The notes: generated by a model not told the origin, from the letters alone. DNA of 22,062 bases from JAUWTJ01 sp965603015 (GCA_965603015.1 CBFDBJ010000063.1:1-22062), one strand, 5' to 3'. Counted from the first letter of the stretch, positions 7,851 to 15,348 are shown. Made by a program: numbers and translations.

Positions 7851-7976
7851 CTTGTCATCCCGGGCGCAGCGAAGCGAAGACCCGGGATCTCAGGGCACGG
7901 TCAGAGTATACCATCCAGGCCCTGATGATGAGAGAGATCCTGCCCTGAGATCCCGGGTCAAGCCCGGGATGACAAG
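7851..7976. repeat. Palindromic intergenic repeat B (126 bp)
   Basis: Outer arms CTTGTCATCCCGGGC (7851-7865) and GCCCGGGATGACAAG (7962-7976) are perfect reverse complements. Inner arms ACCCGGGATCTCAGGGCA (7880-7897) and its exact complement (7941-7958) form a second 18-bp stem. It fills the fabD-fabG gap, ending about 16 bases before the fabG start codon and 10 bases from the fabD stop. It shares the GTCATCC outer tip and a CCGGGATCT-type inner core with repeat A, so the two are likely related. Confidence 0.85.
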
Positions 7977-7986
7977 GCGGTGGAGA

Positions 7987-8931
7987 TTATCCCTTCAATT
8001 CGGCGCAGAACGCCTCGATATCTTCCGGTGTCTGGATTGCGGTCGAGGCGAGCGACTTGTCGATACGCTTGACCATCTGGGTGAGCACCTTGCCGGAGCC
8101 GAGCTCGACCATTTGCTCGACGCCCTCGCCCGCCATCCACTGGACACTTTCGCGCCAGCGCACCATGCCCGTCACTTGCTCGACCAGCAGCCCGGGAATG
8201 AGCGATGCGTCTGTGATCGCCCGAGCGGTCACATTGGCGACCAGCGGCACTGACGGCGCGTTAATGGCTATAGTCGCCAGCGCCTCGGCCATGGCATCGG
8301 CGGCAGGGCGCATCAGGGCACAATGGAACGGGGCGCTGACGGTCAGCGGCATGGCCTTTTTGGCCCCGGCTTCCTTTGCCAGGATGCAGGCCCGGTCAAT
8401 CGCCGCCTTGTCGCCCGAGAGGACGACCTGGCCGACGGCATTGTCATTAGCGGTGGCACAGACGCCGTCTTCGGCGGCCTCCTCGGCCACCTTGCGGGCC
8501 GCATCAAAATCAAGCCCGAGCAGAGCCGCCATGGCACCGACACCCACAGGCACCGCCTTTTGCATCGCCTGGCCGCGAATTTTCAGGAGCTTTGCCGTAT
8601 CGGACAGCGAGATCGCCCCCGATGCCGCCAGCGCCGAATATTCCCCGAGGGAATGCCCGGCGACAAAGCTGGCGTGATCGGCGAGCGCGCAGCCGTTTGC
8701 CTCAATCATCCGAACCACGGCGACACTGACGGCCATCAGCGCCGGCTGGGTGTTTTCGGTCAGGGTCAGATCCTCGATCGGGCCCTCAAACATCAGGTGC
8801 GAGAGGTTCTGGCTCAAGGCCTCGTCGACCTCCTTGAAGACGTCCGCCGCAACGCTTGAGGCCTCGGCCAGCGCCTTGCCCATACCAACGGCCTGGCTGC
8901 CCTGGCCGGGAAACGTAAATGCCCGTTTCAT
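7987..8931 (-). CDS. fabD: Malonyl-CoA:ACP transacylase
   Basis: FabD moves the malonyl group from CoA to AcpP, supplying the elongation unit. The 314-aa protein has FPGQGSQ at 7-13, the nucleophile elbow GHSLGE with Ser94, Arg119 in IRGQAM, and His203 in SAPFHCALM. The frame extends upstream, but ATG at 8931 gives the standard MKRAFTFPGQGSQ start with AAAGGGCAG ahead of it. It is first in the fab cluster. In many alphaproteobacteria fabD lies divergently next to rpsF; here about 4 kb of accessory genes separates them. Confidence 0.97.
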   Translation of the reverse strand: MKRAFTFPGQGSQAVGMGKALAEASSVAADVFKEVDEALSQNLSHLMFEGPIEDLTLTENTQPALMAVSVAVVRMIEANGCALADHASFVAGHSLGEYSALAASGAISLSDTAKLLKIRGQAMQKAVPVGVGAMAALLGLDFDAARKVAEEAAEDGVCATANDNAVGQVVLSGDKAAIDRACILAKEAGAKKAMPLTVSAPFHCALMRPAADAMAEALATIAINAPSVPLVANVTARAITDASLIPGLLVEQVTGMVRWRESVQWMAGEGVEQMVELGSGKVLTQMVKRIDKSLASTAIQTPEDIEAFCAELKG

Positions 8932-9138
8932 GGATTTCTGCCCTTTATAGAAGAGTGTGTGGAACGCGAGAATCCGCGCCTCAAAATCAGCAATGAGGTA
9001 ACCGGGGACCTGCAATTGAGTCAACTGGATATCGGATCAGATCGGACTTGACCCTGGCGCAGATTCTGCCACCTTTCGTTGGTTGAGATAATAACAAGTC
9101 CCGGCAAAGACCAGGACGAACGATGGGGAACGCATACA

Positions 9139-9519
9139 ATGAACGATATTCTGATCACTTCCGGGTTTATCCAGATGGTCCTGGCCGTCGGGCTCGGCTG
9201 GGTCATGACCGGGTTTTACAAGGGCACCGGCAGGTCCGGCCCCTTCCGGAGCGTCAAGCGCGTGTTGCAGGGCCATATCGACAATATCCTGATGGCGCTG
9301 CTGCAATTTGGCATCGCCGCTGTGCACCCCGAGGTCCCGGTTGGCGCGGGCGTGCTCCTGCTGATCGGATCGTGGGTCAACCCGCAGCTTTTCCTCATCA
9401 TCGCAACGTATGAGAACGAGGCAGAGGCCGCCAAAAAACTGCGTCATCTGACAACGACCTCGTTCATGACCCTGACTATCGCTTATCCCTGGTTGCTGAT
9501 ATCCTGGTTGATGCGATAG
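9139..9519 (+). CDS. Four-helix membrane protein, possibly related to styrene oxide isomerase / hydroxylaminobenzene mutase
   Basis: A 126-aa integral membrane protein with four predicted helices (about 5-26, 48-63, 67-90 and 106-124). ATG at 9139 with GGGGA 10 bases upstream is preferred to a TTG at 9079 whose extra residues are polar and odd. After helix 1 it has QGHIDNILMA, with His46, and later LLIGSWVNPQ in helix 3. From memory, styrene oxide isomerase has a heme-ligand His in an AHSGPALNG segment and a GWSN motif in the next helix. The His, the Leu five residues on, the Pro after helix 2 and the W-x-N match in order and spacing, although the Asn after the Leu is Met here. I infer remote membership of this superfamily. 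A plain membrane protein of unknown function is the alternative. Confidence 0.8.
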   Translation: MNDILITSGFIQMVLAVGLGWVMTGFYKGTGRSGPFRSVKRVLQGHIDNILMALLQFGIAAVHPEVPVGAGVLLLIGSWVNPQLFLIIATYENEAEAAKKLRHLTTTSFMTLTIAYPWLLISWLMR

Positions 9520-9544
9520 GCGCAAAGAAGGCAAGGAGGCCCCC

Positions 9545-9895
9545 GTGAGCAATGTGGACAGGCAGATAAACTATATCGAGCTACCGCTGGAAAACGGGGC
9601 CGAGACGAAAGCGTTTTATAGCAAGGCGTTCGGGTGGGAATTTACCGACTGGGGGCCGGACTACCTGAGCTTTGCCGGTGCCGGGATCGATGGCGGCTTT
9701 AACGGTGAAGCCTCGGCCAGTGCTGAAGGCGTCGGCGCCCTGGTCGTTCTCTACGCTGACGATCTGGAAGGAACACTGGAAGCGGTTAAAGAGGCTGGTG
9801 GCACGATCACCAAACCGGTTTACCCCTTCCCCGGCGGCCGCAGATTTCATTTCCTCGACCCGAACGGTAATGAACTGGCTGTGTGGTCGGAATAG
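9545..9895 (+). CDS. VOC (glyoxalase/bleomycin-resistance fold) family protein
   Basis: A 116-aa single-module vicinal-oxygen-chelate protein. GTG start at 9545 has AAGGAGG a few bases before it. The first half-module shows NYIELPLENGAETKAFYSKAFGWEF and the second ends RFHFLDPNGNELAVW, both typical. Likely metal-site residues include the Glu in YIEL and the Glu in GNELAVW, but the usual His of glyoxalase I is not obvious at the first position. The substrate is therefore unknown; such proteins are often dimeric enzymes or binding proteins for small molecules. It is 25 bases after the membrane-protein gene and almost touches the HAD gene, suggesting one operon. Confidence 0.88.
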   Translation: MSNVDRQINYIELPLENGAETKAFYSKAFGWEFTDWGPDYLSFAGAGIDGGFNGEASASAEGVGALVVLYADDLEGTLEAVKEAGGTITKPVYPFPGGRRFHFLDPNGNELAVWSE

Positions 9896-9909
9896 AAACG
9901 GAGCGTTTT

Positions 9910-10527
9910 GTGCTGAAGGGAATTGAAGCCATCATCTGGGATTTCGACGGGGTGTTTAACACTCTGCCGCAACCCATCGGCTGGACCGCAGGCCTGAAGG
10001 AACACTGGGACATTGAGCCGGCCACTTTCATCTCGGCGGTTCTGACCCGGGACTTCCTTGCCCATGTCGTCACCGGCAAGCGCGATCTTTTTGAGCATCT
10101 CAGAACCACCAACGATGGTTTTTATCCCGACGACAAGGTCGAGGCCTTCGGCGCCTGGTGGTTTGAAACCAGCGTCAAAATGGATCCGGAGCTGCTTGGC
10201 TTTTGCGCCGCCCTCGCCGAAGAAGGCTATGCGCCGCACCTTGGCACCAACAACGAGCCGCACCGCGCCAAACATATCTGGGATGTCATCGGCATGAAGG
10301 ATCATATGGGAGAGCTTTTCACCTCCGGCCATATGGACGCGCGAAAGCCGCACCCCGAATACTTCCGGCAGATCGAGGACCACCTCGCCCTGCCCGCCAG
10401 CGCCCTCATTCTCGTCGATGACTACATCGGCAATATCGAAGGCGCCCGTGCCTGCGGCTGGAAGGCGCATCATTATGAGGGCATTGAAGGTCTGAAGGCG
10501 GAGCTGGGATATGGGTCAGGATTGTGA
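9910..10527 (+). CDS. HAD-family hydrolase (subfamily IA-like)
   Basis: A 205-aa haloacid-dehalogenase-type hydrolase. All four motifs are visible: WDFDGVFNT (nucleophile and acid Asp), HLGTNN (Thr of motif II), RKPHPEYF (Lys of motif III) and LILVDDYIGNIEGA (motif IV Asp pair). A helical cap lies between motifs I and II, so a small phosphoester or haloacid is a plausible substrate, but none can be named. A GTG at 9883 would overlap the VOC gene, whereas GTG at 9910 has GGAG six bases upstream and gives MLKGIEAIIWDFDG, so it is preferred. The gene ends in a four-base overlap with the next gene. Confidence 0.9.
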   Translation: MLKGIEAIIWDFDGVFNTLPQPIGWTAGLKEHWDIEPATFISAVLTRDFLAHVVTGKRDLFEHLRTTNDGFYPDDKVEAFGAWWFETSVKMDPELLGFCAALAEEGYAPHLGTNNEPHRAKHIWDVIGMKDHMGELFTSGHMDARKPHPEYFRQIEDHLALPASALILVDDYIGNIEGARACGWKAHHYEGIEGLKAELGYGSGL

Positions 10528-10841
10528 GAACGGTTCAATTTTCAATTCTGGGAGTCTGTCTGTTTCTTTGGTCAATCAGATACTTTGTCATCTGGAGAAC
10601 CCCCAATCACATCTTGTTTGAGAACGGCCTTCGAATGCTGGTCTATGGAGACCTGTTAGTTTCGTCGGCGCTTGGCTTTGCTCTGGCACTTTATATCTCA
10701 AGTGCAAAACAGAATTACAGCAGCAAGTGGCTATACCGGAGTTCGCTAACCCTGAGCCTGCTACTGTTTGCAACACCCTTGGTATCACTCGCTGTCATTG
10801 TCGGGATATTTGCGTATAGCATAGTGGCTTCAAGTTTCTAA
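10524..10841 (+). CDS. Small membrane protein, 105 aa, unknown
   Basis: Not recognised. GTG at 10524 overlaps the HAD stop as GTGA, a classic coupled arrangement, so translation probably depends on the upstream gene. Three hydrophobic stretches are seen: about 6-24 (ILGVCLFLWSIRYFVIW), 38-58 (MLVYGDLLVSSALGFALAL) and 76-100 (LSLLLFATPLVSLAVIVGIFAYSI). No signal peptide or catalytic motif is evident. The stretch is AT-richer than its neighbours (26 of 60 bases G/C at 10681-10740). It may be an acquired passenger at the end of the VOC-HAD unit. Confidence 0.65.
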   Translation: MRTVQFSILGVCLFLWSIRYFVIWRTPNHILFENGLRMLVYGDLLVSSALGFALALYISSAKQNYSSKWLYRSSLTLSLLLFATPLVSLAVIVGIFAYSIVASSF

Positions 10842-10904
10842 GTTCGCGAGACCCTTTGTCTGAGTCAGCACATGCTCATGTTCGCTCCGCCCCCCCATTA
10901 AACG

Positions 10905-11801
10905 TCACTCCCCCACAATATACCGCGCCACAAGCTCAGGGTCCTGCATCGGGATGAAGTGTGACAACTCGGGCAGATAAACATCGGTGCCATTTTTGAA
11001 TTCCGCCGCCAGACCCTCCCAGGTTGGTGAGGCGGCAAAGTCCATCACGGCGGCCTTGTTGAAATCACGCATCTTCGCGCGCAGCACGGTCACCGGAACA
11101 GCGACGCTGCGGACCATGTCATAAATGTCGGTCCCGGCGCTGGTGACATAGATCGAGCTTTCGATGACCGGCGGACAGGCCAGCTCATAGCCGTCATGTT
11201 CACCGTTTTTGGCTTCGCGAGCCACCAGCCCATAGCGGCAATAATCCTCAAGCACATCAGCGCGCCACAGCGAATAGGGATGGCGATCCTTGAAGCGCTC
11301 AAACATCTCCTCCCACGAGACCCAGTGATTGCGCCGCTTGGCCACGGGAAAGTCCTCCGGTCGGCCGCGGTCGTTAAAGGCTCCGGGAGTGTAGTGGTTC
11401 GGATCCATCATCACCGGATCAATGAGCACGAGCCGGGTGAACCGCTCCGGCAGACGCGCCGCAACCTGCGTTACACAGTGGCCGCCCATGGAATGACCGA
11501 CACCGATGATGTTTTTCAGATCAAGCCCCTCGACCAGAGCGCTGATGTCGTCGGCGGGCAAATGCCAGTCGGGGATCGGCCCGGTATTCTCGGAGCGCCC
11601 GTGGCCGCGTTGATCGACGGCGATGACGCGCATGCCCTCGGGCAGCGCGGCAACGGTCTTGTCCCAGCAGCGGGCATGAAACCCGGTCGCGTGGATCAGC
11701 AGGACAACGGGCGCCTCGGGGCCGGCATCCACATTCCATTCAAAGTACGCAAGGCGCACACCGTTGGCCTGAATCTGATGCTCTCCGGGCTCCCCGATCA
11801 T
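10905..11801 (-). CDS. Alpha/beta hydrolase
   Basis: A 298-aa alpha/beta-hydrolase-fold enzyme without a signal peptide. LLIHATGFHARCWD is the oxyanion loop (HATG in place of the common HGxP). VDQRGHGRS follows at about 63-70, GHSMGG carries the nucleophile Ser104, and His281 in LPELSHFIPMQDP is the catalytic base. The acid is probably Asp128 (LIDP) or Asp246. Because the nucleophile is Ser rather than Asp, an esterase, lipase or C-C hydrolase is more likely than an epoxide hydrolase or dehalogenase. ATG at 11801 has GAGGA upstream. It follows the nitrilase gene on the same strand by 117 bases. Confidence 0.9.
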   Translation of the reverse strand: MIGEPGEHQIQANGVRLAYFEWNVDAGPEAPVVLLIHATGFHARCWDKTVAALPEGMRVIAVDQRGHGRSENTGPIPDWHLPADDISALVEGLDLKNIIGVGHSMGGHCVTQVAARLPERFTRLVLIDPVMMDPNHYTPGAFNDRGRPEDFPVAKRRNHWVSWEEMFERFKDRHPYSLWRADVLEDYCRYGLVAREAKNGEHDGYELACPPVIESSIYVTSAGTDIYDMVRSVAVPVTVLRAKMRDFNKAAVMDFAASPTWEGLAAEFKNGTDVYLPELSHFIPMQDPELVARYIVGE

Positions 11802-11918
11802 GGCGATATTTCCTCTTTTTCGTTTCCCTGCATTCTTTTATTGGCCGGGTTGTCGCTCACTCTGGCATTTGGAGCAGCCTCCGTCACCCCTGAAAACGGT
11901 CCGGTGTGTGAGCGAGCG

Positions 11919-12881
11919 TCAGTCCCCGCCTTCAATTTCAACCGTGGTTTGCCGCGACCGGTCGACCACGAGCCTTGTGACATCAGGGCGAGAGTAATGG
12001 CCAGCCGGATCGAAGTTCTGGCGCTCCTCGAGTACCAGTCCGTGATCGATATCGACGCAGAAGACCCCTTCCTCGCCGACCACGGGTTCCAGAACAAACT
12101 GCCCGTCGGGCGCCGCGATGCAGGAGCCGCCATCGGCGAGCATGTCCGGGCAGGCATTAAGAATGACATCAAGATGCGGCGTCCCATCGGGAAAATCTGC
12201 CTTGCGCATCAGCGAGGAGACCGACATCGCAAAGGAGCGCCCCTCCCTTGCCATATGCCGGGTAATATCCTCCGTATTCCTCAAGCTTCCGGGCCAGACC
12301 GCAACATGCAGATCCTCGCCCTGGCCCTGAAGCGCGGCGCGGGCGAGCGGCATCCAGTTCTCCCAGCAATTCAAACCACCCACGCGGAAGGCGCCAAGCC
12401 TGTGTGTCACAAGACCATGGCCATCGCCCGGCGACCAGACAAGGCGCTCCTCAAACGTCGGCATCAGTTTTCTGTGCACGGACTGTATCGTGCCTGACGC
12501 ATCAATATAGACCAGCGAACAATAGAGACTGTGACCGCCCCTGTCGGCGGCGCGTTCAATACATCCAAGATAGACCGCGATCGAGCGCTCGGCGCAAAGC
12601 CGGGTCAGCTCATCCAGATGGCCCTCTTCAATCACGACGGCCTGGCGCGCATAATGGGCAAAGATCGCCTTCTGCCGCGCACTTTCAAAACGCGCGCCGT
12701 CCGTCAGCTCCACCCAGAACGGATAGCCGGGCAACAGCCCCTCGCCAAAGGCAACAAGACCGGCACCCTGCCCGGCGGCCTCTTCCACCGCGGCGAGGAT
12801 TTTTGCCAGCGTCCCTGCCCGGTCGCCCCAGACGGGCGCAATCTGGGCGGCGGCAATTTTGAGGGCAGGCTGTGAGGTCAT
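11919..12881 (-). CDS. Nitrilase (carbon-nitrogen hydrolase)
   Basis: Nitrilases convert organic nitriles to carboxylic acids and ammonia. The 320-aa protein has the Glu-Lys-Cys triad: Glu47 in AFGEGLLPGYP, Lys138 in HRKLMPTFEERLVW, and Cys172 in GLNCWENWMPLAR. That last motif is characteristic of true nitrilases rather than amidases of the same superfamily. The frame is open to 12959, but ATG at 12881 gives the usual short N-terminus leading into IAAAQIAPVW. The Shine-Dalgarno is weak (GGAAAAG). With the hydrolase downstream it may form a small catabolic or detoxification unit. Substrate preference cannot be read from sequence alone. Confidence 0.92.
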   Translation of the reverse strand: MTSQPALKIAAAQIAPVWGDRAGTLAKILAAVEEAAGQGAGLVAFGEGLLPGYPFWVELTDGARFESARQKAIFAHYARQAVVIEEGHLDELTRLCAERSIAVYLGCIERAADRGGHSLYCSLVYIDASGTIQSVHRKLMPTFEERLVWSPGDGHGLVTHRLGAFRVGGLNCWENWMPLARAALQGQGEDLHVAVWPGSLRNTEDITRHMAREGRSFAMSVSSLMRKADFPDGTPHLDVILNACPDMLADGGSCIAAPDGQFVLEPVVGEEGVFCVDIDHGLVLEERQNFDPAGHYSRPDVTRLVVDRSRQTTVEIEGGD

Positions 12882-13151
12882 GGGGCTTTTCCGGATACTG
12901 TGATTAATTCGGGGCATTCCATAGCATGAATCCCTGCCCATGCGCTCGGAACGCCCCATTCCCCTTGCATCCCCCCGGTTTTTCTGATTAAACCTGCGCT
13001 TCCTGTGATGGCGGTCCTTTTTCGCCTCGGGTTTTCCTGAGGTTTCGGCGCTTTATGTGCAAGCGGCGAGGAAAAGCGAACCATCGTTTGGGCCGGCGAA
13101 TGAACGTCTGACCCACGCGCCGCCGTCACTTTGATACCGAAAGGAAGAGCC
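12882..13151. promoter_or_regulatory. Divergent intergenic region: nitrilase upstream region and rpsF operon leader
   Basis: No gene is seen. TTGCAT near 12965 followed after 16 bases by ATTAAA is a candidate rpsF promoter, leaving a leader of roughly 150 bases. Several GC-rich inverted stretches lie in the leader. Autoregulatory S6:S18 leader RNAs are known in front of rpsF in several phyla, but I cannot confirm that fold by eye. Confidence 0.35.
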
Positions 13152-13610
13152 ATGTCTCTTTACGAGCACATCTTTATTGTGCGGCAGGATGTGTCGCAAC
13201 AAGCGGCAGAAGGTCTCGCTGAAACCTTCAAATCCATCATCACAGAAAACGGCGGCAAGGTCGAAAAGACTGAATACTGGGGTATTCGGACGCTCGCCTA
13301 CAAGATCCGCAAGAACCGCAAGGGTCATTATATCCTGATGAACATCGACGCGCCGCATGCAGCGGTTGCCGAAATGGAGCGGCAAATGAAATTGAACGAG
13401 GACGTGCTGCGACTTCTGACGCTGCGTGTCGATGAGCTGGAAGAAGGCCCCTCGGCTGTTCTGGCCTCACGGGGCCGCGATGATCGCCGCGGTGGACGCG
13501 ATGATCGCAAGGGCGGCGACCGCCCAAAGCGGGATTTCACGCCTCGTGACGATGCACCACGTGCCAAAGCGCCAGAGCCTGCTCCGGCAGCAGCAAAAGA
13601 GGAGGCATAG
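13152..13610 (+). CDS. rpsF: 30S ribosomal protein S6
   Basis: S6 binds S18 on the platform of the small ribosomal subunit. ATG at 13152 with AAGGAAGAG upstream gives MSLYEHIFIVRQD. The folded domain spans about 1-98, with YWGIRTLAYKIRKNRKGHY and LRVDELEEG. After it comes a long low-complexity tail (about 105-152) with alternating Arg/Asp runs (RGRDDRRGGRDDRKGGDRP) and an Ala/Pro/Glu end. At 152 aa it is longer than E. coli S6, as is common in alphaproteobacteria. First gene of the rpsF-rpsR-rplI unit; rpsR starts 3 bases after its stop. Confidence 0.97.
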   Translation: MSLYEHIFIVRQDVSQQAAEGLAETFKSIITENGGKVEKTEYWGIRTLAYKIRKNRKGHYILMNIDAPHAAVAEMERQMKLNEDVLRLLTLRVDELEEGPSAVLASRGRDDRRGGRDDRKGGDRPKRDFTPRDDAPRAKAPEPAPAAAKEEA

Positions 13611-13613
13611 ATC

Positions 13614-13871
13614 ATGACAGACAGAAAACCATCCGAAGGTGATGGCGGCCGCCGTCCCTTCTTCCGCCGCAGAAAGACCTGCCCGTTCTCCGGTATCAAT
13701 GCACCGAAGATCGATTACAAGGACACGCGTCTGCTGCAGCGTTACATCTCCGAACGTGGCAAGATCGTGCCGAGCCGTATCACCGCTGTTTCTGCAAAGA
13801 AGCAACGTGAACTGGCCAAGGCTATCAAGCGCGCCCGGTTCCTGGCACTCCTGCCATATCTTGTGAAATAG
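13614..13871 (+). CDS. rpsR: 30S ribosomal protein S18
   Basis: The 85-aa S18 protein shows RRPFFRRRKTCPFSG near the N-terminus and the conserved core IDYKDTRLLQRYISERGKI followed by RITAVSAKKQRELAKAIKRARFLALLPY. A single Cys in KTCPF remains at the usual zinc-site region. AGGAGG lies within the end of rpsF, so the two are likely coupled. S18 pairs with S6 in the 30S platform. Confidence 0.98.
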   Translation: MTDRKPSEGDGGRRPFFRRRKTCPFSGINAPKIDYKDTRLLQRYISERGKIVPSRITAVSAKKQRELAKAIKRARFLALLPYLVK

Positions 13872-13882
13872 GGAGAACAGCC

Positions 13883-14521
13883 ATGGAAATCGTACTTCTC
13901 GAACGTGTTGCCAAACTTGGGCAGATGGGCGACGTCGTCAAGGTCAAGGACGGCTACGCGCGTAACTTCCTCCTGCCGCAAGGCAAGGCCCTCAGAGCCA
14001 ACGAGCGCAACCTGAAAGTCTTTGAAACGCAAAAGGCGCAGATCGAAGCCAAGAACCTTGAAGCCAAAGGTGAAGCTGAAAAGGTCGGCGAAAAGCTTGA
14101 TGGCCAGACCTTCATCGTCATCCGTCAGGCTGGCGAAACCGGCCACCTGTATGGTTCGGTGTCAACCCGCGACATCGCAGAGTCCGCTACAGACGCCGGC
14201 TTCACGATCACCAAGGATCAGGTCGAACTTGCTGCACCGATCAAGACAACCGGTCTTAGCGAAGCCTCCATCCGGCTTCATCCGGAAGTCAGTGTGACAA
14301 TCACCATGAATGTCGCACGGACCGAAGATGAAGCGGCTCGTCAGGCACGCGGCGAGGACGTCAATATCGAGCTCTCCGACGAAGAGCAGGACGTTCTGGC
14401 CATGGCCGAGGAAGTCTTCGAGTCAGAGGAGCTGGCCCAGGAAGCCGCTGCCGATCTTTCCGAAGATGACGCTTCAGACGAAGAAGCCCCGGCCGGGGAT
14501 GAAGAAAAGTCCAACGCCTGA
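13883..14521 (+). CDS. rplI: 50S ribosomal protein L9
   Basis: L9 binds 23S rRNA near the base of the L1 stalk. ATG at 13883 has GGGAGA upstream and lies 11 bases after rpsR. The N-terminal domain (1-~50, MEIVLLERVAKLGQMGDVVKVK and GYARNFLLPQGKA), the long linker helix and the C-terminal domain (about 72-150, with GETGHLYGSVSTRDIA) are complete. It then carries a strongly acidic tail of about 60 residues (ELSDEEQDVLAMAEEVFESEE onward), making 212 aa against about 149 in E. coli. Such tails occur in alphaproteobacterial L9. A strong terminator follows. Confidence 0.97.
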   Translation: MEIVLLERVAKLGQMGDVVKVKDGYARNFLLPQGKALRANERNLKVFETQKAQIEAKNLEAKGEAEKVGEKLDGQTFIVIRQAGETGHLYGSVSTRDIAESATDAGFTITKDQVELAAPIKTTGLSEASIRLHPEVSVTITMNVARTEDEAARQARGEDVNIELSDEEQDVLAMAEEVFESEELAQEAAADLSEDDASDEEAPAGDEEKSNA

Positions 14522-14543
14522 TTTCGGTTCGACAGACACTTTG

Positions 14544-14575
14544 AAAGGGCGGCTCCAATCGGGCCGCCCTTTTTT
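14544..14575 (+). terminator. Rho-independent terminator after rplI
   Basis: AAAGGGCGGC (14544-14553) pairs with GCCGCCCTTT around a nine-base loop, and the 3' arm runs into six T residues at 14570-14575. It ends the rpsF-rpsR-rplI transcript, 23 bases after the rplI stop. It implies that dnaB is transcribed from another promoter. Confidence 0.92.
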
Positions 14576-14588
14576 GTCGGATGCGCGA

Positions 14589-14675
14589 CTAATTCGGGAC
14601 AGTATACTTTTTGCAATTCGGTTGGTGCGAAATTTTAAAATCAACCGGCGCAAAAAGTATACTGTCCCGAATTAG
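14589..14675. repeat. Palindrome 1 (87 bp, perfect 26-bp arms), downstream of the RAYT gene
   Basis: Arms at 14589-14614 and 14650-14675 are exact reverse complements. The outer 21 bases read CTAATTCGGGACAGTATACTT. The 35-base loop contains a further short inverted pair, GGTTG and CAACC. The stop codon of the transposase gene (14672-14674) lies inside the right arm. Confidence 0.93.
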
Positions 14676-15334
14676 ACCCGTGAGCTTTTGCGTCCCCTTT
14701 TGGCGGGTCTCAGTCGCCTGCCGGTCAAGGCCTCCAGGCGCTCGACGAAGTCGGTATCGCCAACAGGTCTGCCTGTTTGCAAATGCTTCTCCAGCATCTC
14801 TCGCGCATCGGGATCCATCCGTTCGGCCAGTATGGCTTGCCAGTCGCCTACTCTTTCAAGCAGCGGACCAGTGGTCACGATGCCGTCGTCGCTTCCGACA
14901 AGATGGGCCCGGGCACTCGACCAGGGCCATTCAGTTGGTGATCTGACCATTTTGGCCGCCACAGGATTGAGTTCGATATATCGCGCCGCATGCAACAAAT
15001 GACTATCGGACATGGGATATGAGTAGAACCGTTCCTGCCAAAGATGTCCCTGCCACTCTTCTCGCCGGTTGATCTCCCGCGCATAAATCCTGTGCGCTTC
15101 GGCCAGAGTCCCTCGAAGTCCGTCGGCGTGCGATGGTACGAGAATAAGATGGACATGGTTGGGCATCAGGCAGTAGGCCCAGATGGCGGTATCGGTTTTT
15201 CGAGCAAACGTTGACACCAGCCGCAGGTAGGTCCGGTAGTCGTCATCGCCAAAGAAGACATCCATCCGGCGATTGCCCCGTTGCACCACATGATGGGGCA
15301 CCCCGGGGATCACAACACGGGCCATTCGAGCCAT
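14672..15334 (-). CDS. REP-associated tyrosine transposase (RAYT), Y1/HUH family
   Basis: RAYTs are single-strand DNA nucleases related to IS200/IS605 TnpA that process REP-type palindromes. The protein has VVIPGVPHHVVQRGNRR at the N-terminus, the HUH metal motif His60-Val-His62 in LMPNHVHLIL, GHLWQERFYS at about 96-105, and the nucleophile Tyr119 in ARYIELNPV. All catalytic residues are intact. ATG at 15334 has a strong AAGGAGG six bases upstream; the frame also allows a GTG two codons earlier. It is 220 aa, with a basic C-terminal tail (KRGRKSSRV) and an extra helical region after the catalytic domain. The gene fits exactly between two palindromes with no passenger genes. Confidence 0.93.
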   Translation of the reverse strand: MARMARVVIPGVPHHVVQRGNRRMDVFFGDDDYRTYLRLVSTFARKTDTAIWAYCLMPNHVHLILVPSHADGLRGTLAEAHRIYAREINRREEWQGHLWQERFYSYPMSDSHLLHAARYIELNPVAAKMVRSPTEWPWSSARAHLVGSDDGIVTTGPLLERVGDWQAILAERMDPDAREMLEKHLQTGRPVGDTDFVERLEALTGRRLRPAKRGRKSSRV

Positions 15335-15348
15335 GGCCACCTCCTTCC

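Noticed and set aside
11196..12497. Long plus-strand open frame (433 codons) opposite the hydrolase and nitrilase genes
   Set aside because: It is antisense to two genes with complete catalytic motifs, has a low-complexity Arg/His/Pro-rich translation and no recognisable domain or ribosome-binding site. GC-rich codon bias commonly opens such frames.
13000..13151. S6:S18-binding leader RNA before rpsF
   Set aside because: The position is right, but I could not trace the conserved fold by eye. A covariance-model search would decide.
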